Assembly (NCBI RefSeq): GCF_001913705.1
Contig: NZ_MKQD01000052.1
Coordinates: 1-45,555, forward strand
Length of the DNA stretch: 45,555 nt
From: Thalassotalea sp. PP2-459
Lineage (GTDB): Bacteria > Pseudomonadota > Gammaproteobacteria > Enterobacterales > Alteromonadaceae
Reading direction: 5' to 3'
The notes under the pieces were generated by a model. The model had not been told where the DNA came from, ran no database searches, and was given only the letters and a program-made list of their open reading frames with translations. Positions 35,663 through 44,586 of this stretch are shown here, one piece after another (positions within the stretch are counted from its first letter, which is position 1; every line of letters starts with the position of its first letter). The translations under genes and the position numbers were made by a program.

Positions 35663-36175
35663 TTATTCACTTACATTAAAAGGGCCAATTCGTAGGAGCG
35701 ACTCAGATTCATGCTCACCACGAAAGTGTGTTTGTTTATCTAACCAAATATCATGTGTTAGTTCACAAGATAACTTCTTGGCTAAACCTCTAAATAATGA
35801 CCATGAGGCTTGATTGTCAGGCGTTATTGTTGTTTCTACGAAGGAGATATTAGCGTTTACGGGTCTTGATAAAATGGCCAACAGCATACGTGTTGCCAGA
35901 CCTAGCCCTCGTGCCTGCTTATCTATTGCTACTTGCCAGATAAACAAGGTTTCTGGTCTTTCTGGCACGATATATCCAGAAATAAAGCCAACGACATTCC
36001 CATCTAGTTTTGCAACGATAGATGTATTGGCAAAGTGACCACACTGCAAAAAGTTGCAGTACAACGAATTGGTGTCCAAAGGCGGACTATTGCTGATCAG
36101 TTCGTTGATTTCTATCCCATCAATCAGCTTGGGAGTTTCTAGTACTAATTTTTCACTTATGTTCAAAATAACCAC
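35663..36175 (-). CDS. ectA: Diaminobutyrate acetyltransferase
   Basis: A 170-residue GNAT-fold enzyme. The acetyl-CoA loop is seen in QVAIDKQARGLGLATRMLL, and ETTITPDNQASWSLF is typical of EctA. It acetylates diaminobutyrate at N-gamma. It is the first gene of ectABC; GTG 36175 is taken as the start but has no strong ribosome-binding site. The promoter must lie in the 210 bases before the divergent CheW-like gene, but no element was confidently assigned. Confidence 0.94.
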   Translation of the reverse strand: MVILNISEKLVLETPKLIDGIEINELISNSPPLDTNSLYCNFLQCGHFANTSIVAKLDGNVVGFISGYIVPERPETLFIWQVAIDKQARGLGLATRMLLAILSRPVNANISFVETTITPDNQASWSLFRGLAKKLSCELTHDIWLDKQTHFRGEHESESLLRIGPFNVSE

Positions 36176-36386
36176 GCTTATTTAGTTTTATAACTAACTA
36201 AAATTGAGAACATTAAAAGATATAGTCAATTACAATGTTTAGTATACTAAGGTTATTTTATTTATGTAACCCTCTTATATTAAAGTTTTTAGTCTAAACA
36301 TGTATCATAAAACAGTTAGACATCTAAATATATGTAATGAATGTAATGTAAACTAATGTGTTAATAACGAATTTTGGGAGGATAAG

Positions 36387-36806
36387 TTGAACGAAAGTCA
36401 ATGGATAAGTTTTGAAGTAGCTTCGGAACAATATTTACATCCGGTATCAAAAATTAAAGAAATTCTGCCTTATGATGTACCTACACCTGTGCCAGGAGCA
36501 TTAGATATTACCTTAGGCATACAAAATATCCGCGGTAGTATTGTTTCAATCAATTCTAGTCGCAGGATGTTACACGTTGATGAGGAAAATGAAGGGTGCG
36601 AAAGCCGCATTATTTTAGTGGAAAGCGAAGATCAGCTAGTCGGTGTTGCAGTTGATTTTGTCGGGGAAATTATTAGTGCAGAACAACTAGAAATTGATAC
36701 AACGAGCACGGAAATTAGCAGTGAGTATATAAAAGGTACGCTTAATAAATCAGGTAAGTTATATATAGTATCTGATTTTAGTAATGTCATTGAGATACAT
36801 AATTAA
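36387..36806 (+). CDS. CheW-domain protein
   Basis: A 139-residue single CheW domain. The start is TTG 36387, fixed by GGGAGGA seven bases upstream. Hallmarks are YLHPVSKIKEIL, IRGSIVSIN, and LVGVAVDFVGEIIS. CheW couples chemoreceptors to CheA; no other chemotaxis gene is near, so this is probably an orphan copy serving another signalling complex. The stop codon directly precedes a MITE-like element. Confidence 0.9.
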   Translation: MNESQWISFEVASEQYLHPVSKIKEILPYDVPTPVPGALDITLGIQNIRGSIVSINSSRRMLHVDEENEGCESRIILVESEDQLVGVAVDFVGEIISAEQLEIDTTSTEISSEYIKGTLNKSGKLYIVSDFSNVIEIHN

Positions 36807-36807
36807 A

Positions 36808-37007
36808 TAACCTGATCTCGGGATAACAACTTGCTTTCTAGCAATTGTTTCTCCTTATTATTGCGTTAAATTTATTTGCAATAGACACGTTATTGACGCA
36901 CAAATTTGCCTTGCACTAAGAAAAAACTCCGTACTAGCAACAGTGTGATAAATAAAAAGCTTATCGTTTCAGTTGATTAGCTAACTTCTTATCCCGAGCT
37001 CAGGTTA
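36808..37007. mobile_element. MITE-like element of about 200 bp
   Basis: The ends TAACCTGATCTCGGGATAA (36808-36826) and its near-complement TTATCCCGAGCTCAGGTTA (36989-37007) match at 18 of 19 positions, and weaker complementarity extends about 15 bases further inward. There is no coding frame inside. AAAT flanks both ends (36805-36808, 37007-37010) and may be a target duplication, although it overlaps the terminal base. The element directly follows the CheW-like stop codon. Its left 65 bases recur at 40778-40843. Confidence 0.65.
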
Positions 37008-37083
37008 AATAACAATTGTTCTATTTAATACAGCAAAACATTCAAAATTTGCTACAGTTAACTAAAGTTAGTGTTAATGTTGG

Positions 37084-37878
37084 ATGTCGATGGAACGATT
37101 AATCTATTTTTTTCTTAGTGTATATCTCTTTATTGGCAATGCATATGGTCAAAGTGAATCAATGCGTGTTATAGGAGTAGACGAACCCCCTGCAAGTTAT
37201 CTTGCTGATAATGGTCAAGCTGAAGGTTATGTTGTTGATATAGTTAAAGCATTGCTAGATGAATTGAATATATCTACCAATATACAAATATCGCCAGAAG
37301 CTCGTGTAATAAATATAGCCAAAAACAATGAGAATATTTTATTGTTTAGCTTTTCACGCACTGCGTTTAGAGAGCATAGCTTTCACTGGATAGGTAAAGT
37401 GTTAACCAAGAAGTGGCAGGCTTTTACGACTGTTGATAATACCCTTGAAATAAATTCGCTTCAGGATTTAAAGCAAATAAATAACATTGGTGTTGTTCGC
37501 GGTGATGTACGTGAAGAGTGGTTAATTAATCGTGGCTTTAATAACTTGTATTCAGTAACTTACCCAGCTCAAAATGTTCGTCTGCTTGCTAAGAAAAGGT
37601 TGCCAATTATTATCTATGAACAGCAAGGACTCAGTTATATTTGCCGTCAACTTAACATAGAAAACGAATTTAAATCTATTTTTACTGTTCATCAATCTGA
37701 TGTGTACTTGCTCATGTCTAAACGTACTTCACCTGAAGTAGCAGCAAACGTTACTCAAGCATTTTATCACTTAAAGCAGAGTGGAAAATTACGTGAAATT
37801 AGCGAGCGCTGGTATGCAAAATTAGCGCTTTTGTATCCTAACATGTATTCAATTGAGGAGGATATTTTAAGCTTTTAG
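37084..37878 (+). CDS. Periplasmic solute-binding protein, family 3
   Basis: A 264-residue exported protein with the SBP_bac_3 fold: signal peptide to about residue 22, VIGVDEPPASYLADNGQAEG, NNIGVVRGDVREEWLI, and the C-terminal QAFYHLKQSGKLREISERWY. ATG 37090 is a possible better start (GGAT upstream). No transport genes are adjacent. It is unrelated to the other family-3 protein at 29571 except in fold. Confidence 0.82.
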   Translation: MSMERLIYFFLSVYLFIGNAYGQSESMRVIGVDEPPASYLADNGQAEGYVVDIVKALLDELNISTNIQISPEARVINIAKNNENILLFSFSRTAFREHSFHWIGKVLTKKWQAFTTVDNTLEINSLQDLKQINNIGVVRGDVREEWLINRGFNNLYSVTYPAQNVRLLAKKRLPIIIYEQQGLSYICRQLNIENEFKSIFTVHQSDVYLLMSKRTSPEVAANVTQAFYHLKQSGKLREISERWYAKLALLYPNMYSIEEDILSF

Positions 37879-38113
37879 TTAGCACTTTAAATGAGTGAAT
37901 TATTAAGCTAGCTATAGTAAGTTCATGATCTTCAATCATCAAAATACATTTTGTTAATTGCCCTATCGATAGAAAGAACTTTTTTGCTATCAACATTATT
38001 ACTGTGGGTTTTAATTCGTTTTTAAAATGAATCAGTAAAGCGGATAAATATTCAAAAATGATGTAAAAAAACTACAAAATTATCTTGTTTTCTAGCTTGT
38101 ATCCGCTTCATGG

Positions 38114-38122
38114 TGTTATAAT
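38114..38122 (+). promoter_or_regulatory. Extended -10 sigma70 promoter for pgi
   Basis: TGTTATAAT is a perfect -10 hexamer with a TGn extension. The -35 region is weak, as usual for extended -10 promoters. The expected start is near 38129, giving a 118-base leader to pgi. Confidence 0.6.
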
Positions 38123-38132
38123 CGCGTTAATT

Positions 38133-38156
38133 CACCAGTTAAATGGTGTTTTTTTT
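38133..38156 (+). terminator. Hairpin with T8 tract in the pgi leader (attenuator-like)
   Basis: CACCA, a 6-base loop and TGGTG, followed by eight T residues, immediately after the predicted start site. A 5-bp stem is weak, so it may reduce rather than stop transcription. Confidence 0.45.
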
Positions 38157-38246
38157 CATGTTTAGATCATGCTGAGTAAATAACCACCGTCAGATATGTA
38201 TATTTGCTTAAACTTGAGCTGGAAGAGGATCATATAGGAGTTAGTT

Positions 38247-39881
38247 ATGTTAACAAGTTCACCACAATGGCAAGCGCTTAAATCGCATTTTCAAGAAATT
38301 AAATCAACACATATGCGTGATTTGTTTATAGCTGACGATAAAAGGTTCACAAAGTTTTCTGCGACAGCTGCTGGACTAACGCTAGATTATTCAAAAAATC
38401 AAATCACTGAACAAACGATGGGTTTGCTGATTGACTTAGCGAAAAATGCTGAATTAGAAGATTATCGCAAAAGAATGTTTTCAGGTGAACCAATTAACTT
38501 AACGGAAAACAGAGCCGTACTACATACAGCGTTAAGAAATTTTTCAGGGAAAAGTGTTACCGTTGATAATCAAGATGTCATGCCACAAGTGCATGCAGCA
38601 TTAGAAAAAGTTAAAACGTTTGTTGATGCTGTATCCAGTGGTAGCAAAAAGGGTTATTCAGGTAAGGCGTTCACCGATATTGTTAGTATTGGTATTGGTG
38701 GTTCTTTTTTAGGCCCTAAGATAATGTCGGAAGCACTTAAGCCTTATCGTCAAAAGCACATAAACGTACACTTTGTCGCAAATGTGGACGGTTGCCACTT
38801 ACAAGATGTATTAGCAAAGCTTGATCCTGAAACAACCATGGTAATCACCTCTTCAAAAACATTGACGACACAGGAAACTCTGAGAAATACTGAGTCAGCA
38901 AAAGAATGGTTTTTATCTACAGCCACACAATCTGATGTGCAATATAACTTTGCTTGTGTTTCTACAAATATAGAAGCGGCTGAAAATTTTGGCATTGACT
39001 CTGACAACATTTTTCCGATGTGGGATTGGGTTGGTGGTCGTTATTCGGTGTGGTCGGCTATTGGTTTACCGTTAGCTTTAGCCATTGGGTATGAAAACTA
39101 TCGAGAATTTTTACAGGGTGCTTTTGAAATGGATCAGCATTTCACAACTGCGCCATTAGAAGAAAACCTTCCGGTAATTATGGGCTTGCTCGGTATTTGG
39201 TATCGTAATTTCCATGGTGCACAATCTCAAGTATTATTACCATATTACCATTACTTACGTGGTTTACCTGCTTACGTACAGCAACTTGATATGGAGAGTA
39301 ACGGTAAATCTGTTTCAATCAATAACCAAGAACTAGACTATGATACCGGCCCTATTATTTGGGGCAGTGAAGGCACTAACGGCCAGCATTCATTTCATCA
39401 ACTTATCCACCAAAGTAAGACACCTATTCCGGTAGATTTCATGTTGCCATTATATCCGCATCACGATGTGGAAAATCATCATGACATGCTGGCATCAAAT
39501 TGTTTTGGGCAAGCACAGGCGCTAATGGAAGGGCAATCAGAAGCTCAAGTGACAGCGGCGATGAAAAAAGCTAAATGTAGCACTGATGAAATCCAAAACC
39601 TTGCCAGTCATAAGGTGATGAAAGGCAACAAACCGAGTAATACCTTACTTTTTGATAAGCTAGATCCAAAAACGTTAGGTAGCTTAATAGCACTTTATGA
39701 ACATAAAGTCTTTGTTCAAGGGGTTATTTGGCAAATCAATTCATTTGACCAATGGGGTGTAGAGCTTGGAAAAGCTCTTGGAAACCAAGTGCTTTCAAAG
39801 CTTTCTGATCATGATGAGCCCTTAACGATGGATGGTTCAACGAATGCGTTAATACAGCTTTTCCGTGAAAGAAATAGTTAA
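38247..39881 (+). CDS. pgi: Glucose-6-phosphate isomerase
   Basis: A 544-residue enzyme (E. coli form 549), TAGGAG upstream. Signatures are SIGIGGSFLGPKIM, the catalytic GSEGTNGQHSFHQLIHQ stretch and QGVIWQINSFDQWGVELGK. It interconverts glucose-6-phosphate and fructose-6-phosphate in glycolysis and gluconeogenesis. It is monocistronic with its own promoter and a strong terminator. Confidence 0.98.
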   Translation: MLTSSPQWQALKSHFQEIKSTHMRDLFIADDKRFTKFSATAAGLTLDYSKNQITEQTMGLLIDLAKNAELEDYRKRMFSGEPINLTENRAVLHTALRNFSGKSVTVDNQDVMPQVHAALEKVKTFVDAVSSGSKKGYSGKAFTDIVSIGIGGSFLGPKIMSEALKPYRQKHINVHFVANVDGCHLQDVLAKLDPETTMVITSSKTLTTQETLRNTESAKEWFLSTATQSDVQYNFACVSTNIEAAENFGIDSDNIFPMWDWVGGRYSVWSAIGLPLALAIGYENYREFLQGAFEMDQHFTTAPLEENLPVIMGLLGIWYRNFHGAQSQVLLPYYHYLRGLPAYVQQLDMESNGKSVSINNQELDYDTGPIIWGSEGTNGQHSFHQLIHQSKTPIPVDFMLPLYPHHDVENHHDMLASNCFGQAQALMEGQSEAQVTAAMKKAKCSTDEIQNLASHKVMKGNKPSNTLLFDKLDPKTLGSLIALYEHKVFVQGVIWQINSFDQWGVELGKALGNQVLSKLSDHDEPLTMDGSTNALIQLFRERNS

Positions 39882-39900
39882 CCTTGCTGTAATAAATTTT

Positions 39901-39934
39901 AAAAATCGACGCTGTTAAAGGCGTCGATTTTTTT
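39901..39934 (+). terminator. pgi terminator
   Basis: AAATCGACGC and GCGTCGATTT pair over ten bases with an 8-base loop, followed by T residues: a clear rho-independent terminator 20 bases after the pgi stop. Confidence 0.9.
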
Positions 39935-40085
39935 ATCTCCGCTAATATTCTTCATTATGCCTCAATATTCATCTTTTTATTCCTGATATGATACTAAAGA
40001 ATCTTGCTTGAGCAGCGCGAGTGTTAGTTATTAATGATCAACACTTAACGTTAATAATAAGAGTTTATAGCGTAAAGGAATTAAG

Positions 40086-40820
40086 ATGAAATTAGGTAAA
40101 AAAATAAAACAACTTCGACAACAAGCAAACTTAACACAACCAGAACTGGCTGATAGAGCAGGTATTGAGCAGTCATACCTTTCAAAGTTAGAGAATGATA
40201 AGGGTTCACCTTCATTTGAGATATTGCATAAAATAGCTTCGGCGTTCGAAACAGACGTGATGGCTTTAATCGCTTCACTCGATAATGATTATGTGCAATC
40301 TCAATTAGGTCATTTGCCTGAGGTAGCCGAGGAACTTGGTCGTAGACATGAAAAGGCGCGACATAAAATGCGCACTGGCTACATTAAAGCTGCCTTTGCA
40401 ATTGTACTAGGCTTAGCGTTTACATTCCTTTCAAACTCTTCAGGTATATTCTCTCAAACGGTGTTTCAATATAAATCGATGGGGCTTATAAAACCTCATG
40501 AACTTAACAGCCATTATACTCCTGGCTCTCTACATTCTATTAATGAAACGCGCGAACATAGAATAGAACGTATCGCAAAAAATAAAAGTCGTATTAATGA
40601 ATTATTAGTGATGTCAGATCGTTATAGAGGTGAGGGTTTCGTACAGGCTTACGGAGAAGATAGGCGCTATTTTTCTTTAATGTCTGAACGTGAGCGACGA
40701 AGTCCATGGCCAAGCATTTTTCTGGTGATAGGAATGGCGAGTTTATCCTTTGGCGGTTTGTATATGTTTTACGTTTTTAAATTTAACGCAGTAATAAGGC
40801 AAACAACTACTAGAAAGTAA
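40086..40820 (+). CDS. XRE-family membrane-associated regulator
   Basis: A 244-residue protein with AAGGAATTAAG upstream. An N-terminal HTH_3 domain (about 1-62: LRQQANLTQPELADRAGIEQSYLSKLEN) is joined by a linker to two membrane segments (about 98-117 and 214-235) around a predicted periplasmic loop. Such one-component regulators sense signals across the membrane. The last ~14 codons and the sequence past the stop resemble the left end of the MITE-like element at 36808, so the C-terminus (VIRQTTTRK) appears derived from that element. Confidence 0.85.
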   Translation: MKLGKKIKQLRQQANLTQPELADRAGIEQSYLSKLENDKGSPSFEILHKIASAFETDVMALIASLDNDYVQSQLGHLPEVAEELGRRHEKARHKMRTGYIKAAFAIVLGLAFTFLSNSSGIFSQTVFQYKSMGLIKPHELNSHYTPGSLHSINETREHRIERIAKNKSRINELLVMSDRYRGEGFVQAYGEDRRYFSLMSERERRSPWPSIFLVIGMASLSFGGLYMFYVFKFNAVIRQTTTRK

Positions 40821-40843
40821 GTTGTTACCCCGAACTCTGGTTA
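40778..40843 (-). repeat. Partial copy of the MITE-like element end
   Basis: Read on the minus strand from 40843 (TAACCAGAG...), about 65 bases align with the left end of the element at 36808, with about 80% identity, including TAACAACTT-CTTTCTAG and TGCGTTAAATTTA. Only one end is present. It covers the last codons and stop of the XRE gene. Confidence 0.6.
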
Positions 40844-40852
40844 CGTAATGTA

Positions 40853-41212
40853 TTAACCGCGGTTGTATTTACGATATTCAGGGTGATGTTTAATATTATC
40901 GCACCAAGTACTAAAATTTTGATAATTATAACGCTTGTCGTAAACCGTTATCCATTGAGAGGTGGTGAATTGCGGCAAGCGAAATTTCTTTTTAAACCCA
41001 TCTATTGCCACCCAACATGCTAGCTCTTGATTAGATTCATTCTTTATCTGCATTCTTGGAAAGCCTTTTAAGCTATAACCGAAAATAGGCTTGATATTCG
41101 ACTTTGCTGATGCCGTTATCGTAAATAACGCAAGACATAGCAAAAGACTTAAAAAAAGATAATTTTTTTTAGTGGGTAAATTACTTTGTACTGAAAAGGA
41201 AATAAAGTTCAT
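40853..41212 (-). CDS. Small exported protein, unknown
   Basis: A protein of about 119 residues, start set at ATG 41212 (the longer TTG start lacks support; neither has a clear ribosome-binding site). A signal peptide (YLFLSLLLCLALFTITASA) leads to a mature domain of about 85 residues with two cysteines and many aromatics (IDGFKKKFRLP, QWITVYDKRYNYQNFSTWC). I do not recognise it. It converges with the XRE gene. Confidence 0.6.
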   Translation of the reverse strand: MNFISFSVQSNLPTKKNYLFLSLLLCLALFTITASAKSNIKPIFGYSLKGFPRMQIKNESNQELACWVAIDGFKKKFRLPQFTTSQWITVYDKRYNYQNFSTWCDNIKHHPEYRKYNRG

Positions 41213-41411
41213 TATTCTTAACAAGTTATAGAGAAATAAATAGAAAAAACATTCAAATATTGACGATATTACTGTTAATAATACTATATTTTTCCGGTTT
41301 AGCCATTGAAAGCCAAGAAAGGTGTCTATATAACTACTTCACTATTAGAAATTCTGCGACTTATCTATAAATAATTAACCGCAGTGAATCAAAGCTTAGA
41401 GTGGAATAAAC

Positions 41412-42173
41412 ATGACAAATATCGTAGCAGTAAAAAAAGAGCAACATCAAAATGTAAAAGTTGCTACTCAACGTGACTTAAGACAATTTGCTGATCAACA
41501 TATCGCCCCAATTAATGTTCGTGAGTTTGCACAAGCTTCAACAAGTTACCCTATCGTATTCATTAAAGATCCAGAGTCAGGTCAATATCGCAGTGTGGTA
41601 ATGTTAGGTCTAGAGTCAGGTGAAAATTTATACCTTGAAGGTGAAAAGTGGCAGGCAATTTATATTCCTCAAGCGATTTCATTAGTGCCTTTTTCTTTAG
41701 GTTTAGATCCTGAAAAAGAAAATACATTAACAGCGTGTGTCGATTTAGACAGCCCGTTTGTTGGCGAAGATAAAGACAATGCTTTGTTTGATGACAAAGG
41801 CGAAGAAACTGACTTTTTCAAAAACATTCATGATCAGTTAGGTCGTTTATACGAAAACGAAATGACGAGCCAAAACTTTTTAAAGGTGCTAACAGAAAAT
41901 GATTTACTTCAAGAGCTTGAGTTAAACGTATCGTTCTCTGACGGTCAAAACAAAAAGCTTGTTGGTTTATACGGCATTAACGAAGAGAAACTACAAGGCT
42001 TATCAGATGAAAAGATTCTTGAGTTATACAAAACAGGTATTTTCATGCCGATCCACTCAATGTTAGCTTCTTCTGGACAGGTAAATCGTTTAGCACAATT
42101 ACGTAACGCAAGCGGAAATGCGCAGAAAGTTGCGAATATTCAGTACAACGTAAAGAAAGCTGAAGAAAAGTAA
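41412..42173 (+). CDS. SapC-family protein
   Basis: A 253-residue protein, GGAAT before the ATG. It matches the SapC family (peptide with the central FIKDPESGQYRSVVMLGLESGENLYLEG and QAISLVPFSLGLDPEKE stretches). SapC proteins in Caulobacter were found near S-layer genes; in marine gammaproteobacteria they are common beside TonB receptors. No function is proven. It has no signal peptide. Confidence 0.85.
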   Translation: MTNIVAVKKEQHQNVKVATQRDLRQFADQHIAPINVREFAQASTSYPIVFIKDPESGQYRSVVMLGLESGENLYLEGEKWQAIYIPQAISLVPFSLGLDPEKENTLTACVDLDSPFVGEDKDNALFDDKGEETDFFKNIHDQLGRLYENEMTSQNFLKVLTENDLLQELELNVSFSDGQNKKLVGLYGINEEKLQGLSDEKILELYKTGIFMPIHSMLASSGQVNRLAQLRNASGNAQKVANIQYNVKKAEEK

Positions 42174-42209
42174 CTCTCTTATTTATCTTGACTGATACCA
42201 ATCGTATAA

Positions 42210-42231
42210 GGGAGCATTTGCTCCCTTTTTT
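42210..42231 (+). terminator. SapC gene terminator
   Basis: GGGAGC, a 4-base loop and GCTCCC, followed by six T residues, 36 bases after the stop codon. Confidence 0.9.
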
Positions 42232-42284
42232 ATTGTTAACTGCTGTGCTAATTTTAAAGTGGCGTGAGAACACTAGGAATGTGC

Positions 42285-43349
42285 ATGGAAGAAAAACTTG
42301 ATAAATCGAGCGAAGTAGATCAACAAATCCAAACGCTTGCAAATGATATTTCGAAGCAAATAAAGCAGCGAGTGTCGGTTATTACTTCGCAATCGCAGGT
42401 TGATTCATTAACTGCTGAGCAACTATCTTCTTTACCGTATGTCACTGAGCTTGAAAATAAACTTGCACAAGTAAGTGAACATAACGAACAAGCACAACAA
42501 CGAATTACCCAATTAAAGCAACAGCACCAACAACAGCTTAATATATTAGAACATCAAATTACTTCTGCTGAAAATGATGAACATAGTTTAGCGTTAGAGC
42601 AGCAATGCCAAGTGCTAAATCGTCAACTTGAAGAACAGCAATCAATAACGGCTAACCTCCAAAAAACAGCGCAAGCTAAAACTGCTACCTTAGATGTACA
42701 AAACCAACAAATTACTCAGTTGAATAGTCAATTAAATGAAGTCACCGCTGAATTTGAGCACTACCAAGCGGATGCAGAGCAAGTGCAGGAAAGTCAGCAA
42801 CAAAAAATTGATCAGATTCATCGCGAACGAGAAAAGCATCAAATGCGTTATCTTGAAAAAGAACGCGCTTTTGAGCAAGAATTAACAGCCCTCAAACAAC
42901 AAAACAAACAGCAAACTAATCAATTACGAACGTTAGAAAAAAAATATCAGGTATTATCCGAAGAAACTACCGAACAGCAAGTATTTATATCGACACAAAA
43001 AAAAGAAAACCAGCAATTACGCGAACAGGTACTCAAAGCGGAAGCTCGATCGCAACAACTTATATCAGATATTAAAGCCATTGAAACACAGTTAATTGAT
43101 TCGCAAGAAAATACTGAACAATTGAAACAGTCTCTTGTTGAATGTCAGCAAAAATTTGATGGCCAACAAGCTAAAAAATACCAACAGGAAAGCGAATACG
43201 CTAAAGCGCGCGAAACGATTAAGTCTCTGCGAGATGAAAATCAAGCATTAACAGCAACGTTAACAGAAACAATTAATGACTTTGAACAACAAGTAACCGA
43301 GTACCGGTTACGATTTGAATATGCACAAAAAGAATTAGCAAAAAAATAA
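42285..43349 (+). CDS. Long coiled-coil protein, unknown
   Basis: A protein of about 354 residues; ATG 42285 is preceded by AGGA at 6 bases and is preferred over GTG 42264. Almost the whole length is heptad-rich and dominated by Q, E and K (KQQHQQQLNILEHQ, QELTALKQQNKQQTNQL), so it should form an elongated coiled coil with no globular domain. There is no signal peptide or membrane segment. A role in cell structure, chromosome or division organisation is possible but not shown. The DUF416 gene starts 61 bases downstream. Confidence 0.75.
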   Translation: MEEKLDKSSEVDQQIQTLANDISKQIKQRVSVITSQSQVDSLTAEQLSSLPYVTELENKLAQVSEHNEQAQQRITQLKQQHQQQLNILEHQITSAENDEHSLALEQQCQVLNRQLEEQQSITANLQKTAQAKTATLDVQNQQITQLNSQLNEVTAEFEHYQADAEQVQESQQQKIDQIHREREKHQMRYLEKERAFEQELTALKQQNKQQTNQLRTLEKKYQVLSEETTEQQVFISTQKKENQQLREQVLKAEARSQQLISDIKAIETQLIDSQENTEQLKQSLVECQQKFDGQQAKKYQQESEYAKARETIKSLRDENQALTATLTETINDFEQQVTEYRLRFEYAQKELAKK

Positions 43350-43410
43350 GGAACATCTTTTCGTAACCAGTATACTTTGCATAATGATAATTAAAAGTGA
43401 CTTGTTTTAA

Positions 43411-43998
43411 ATGCGACTTCCGATAAATAAACTATCTGTATGGCAACAAATAACGTTTAGCGCAGCATTACTTGAGCGTATGCTGCCTAACTATAAAATG
43501 TTTAGTGAAGCGACAGATGTTGGTGATTATAGAGTCTTACGTAATCAACTAAATTTGGTTTGGCAACGGCTCGATAAAAAGCAAAAAGTAAATATTAACT
43601 GTGAGGTGCAACTCGAAAAGTTAGAAGCAGAGATACCTGATCCTGAGCAGTTTAGTTTTTTTGGTGTATTTCCCGCATTAGATGCTTGTATGGCGCTAAA
43701 TGCTTTACTGCAATATATTCAAGATAATGATATTGAGCTAATTAATCAGATATCGCGTCTTTCGCATAACAGTGTATCTGCCTATGTTGAACTGCTTATC
43801 TTAGAAGAAAATAGCGAAATAGAAGATGTAGATCCACTGTTAATTAATCAAGACCCGCTTATGAAATGGGAACAAGAAATGCAAAATGCCATGTTTGATT
43901 TATTGCAACAATCGCCAGAAAACATACAAACAATTAAAGCGATAAAAGACATGGCGCTTGGTCAAGGATTATCTAATTTAGGAATGGAAATCGCTTAG
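43411..43998 (+). CDS. DUF416 / YjaG-family protein
   Basis: A 195-residue soluble helical protein matching the YjaG (DUF416) family: LSVWQQITFSAALLERMLPNY, FSFFGVFPALDACMALNAL and NPLMKWEQEMQ-like stretches. YjaG is uncharacterised. It overlaps the end of the next gene by four bases on the opposite strand. Confidence 0.88.
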   Translation: MRLPINKLSVWQQITFSAALLERMLPNYKMFSEATDVGDYRVLRNQLNLVWQRLDKKQKVNINCEVQLEKLEAEIPDPEQFSFFGVFPALDACMALNALLQYIQDNDIELINQISRLSHNSVSAYVELLILEENSEIEDVDPLLINQDPLMKWEQEMQNAMFDLLQQSPENIQTIKAIKDMALGQGLSNLGMEIA

Positions 43999-44519
43999 TG
44001 GCTCTTTACCGATTTTCGCAAAGCATTTAACGCATCTACAGAAAACCCTTGATCGTAAAAATACCGGATAACACCTGTTTTGTCTAAAAGCATCACCCTG
44101 GCATTGTTCGGGTTCGTGTTACCGGTAAACTGTTGCAGTTTATCGCCATCACGGTAAACGGTAATAACTCCAGCCCACATAATTTTGGGTATGCCTTTTC
44201 GCATACCATTGTTAATTTGAGTGCTAAACATACGAGGAAACATACCTTGTATTGTTGGTACTTCTATCACATCAATTGTAGTATTGGTCATATCTAAACC
44301 GATCAACCAGCGATCAATATCAAACTGACTGTCTTGTTTATATCCTAATAACAATATGGTTTTCTTTTGATAAATCGCTTCGGGCAATTTAACAGTTTCT
44401 TCTAACAAGCTTTCACCTGTTATGTTAGGAAACTTAAGGTCAGAAACATTCCTATTAGGATAAGTTGATGAACATGCCGTCAACATTACAACCAATAAAA
44501 CACTTACAATTCTAGACAT
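43995..44519 (-). CDS. Small lipoprotein, unknown
   Basis: A 174-residue lipoprotein. The start is set at ATG 44519 because GGAG lies 6 bases upstream of the second of two adjacent ATG codons. The lipobox is VVMLTAC. The mature part contains WLIGLDMTNTTIDVIEVPTIQGMFP and VITVYRDGDKLQQFTG, possibly a thioredoxin-like fold without the CxxC pair. The stop overlaps the DUF416 gene on the other strand. Confidence 0.7.
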   Translation of the reverse strand: MSRIVSVLLVVMLTACSSTYPNRNVSDLKFPNITGESLLEETVKLPEAIYQKKTILLLGYKQDSQFDIDRWLIGLDMTNTTIDVIEVPTIQGMFPRMFSTQINNGMRKGIPKIMWAGVITVYRDGDKLQQFTGNTNPNNARVMLLDKTGVIRYFYDQGFSVDALNALRKSVKSH

Positions 44520-44586
44520 CATATACTCCATTAATGAACATGCGTGATATTACGTGTTCAGTAAAGAATAAGATCAAAGCTGGCTA

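Larger units (their letters stand above)
37879..38246. other. pgi leader region
   Basis: A 368-base gap upstream of pgi. It contains an extended -10 promoter at 38114-38122 and a hairpin with T tract at 38133-38156, described separately. The first 220 bases hold nothing I can assign. Confidence 0.45.
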
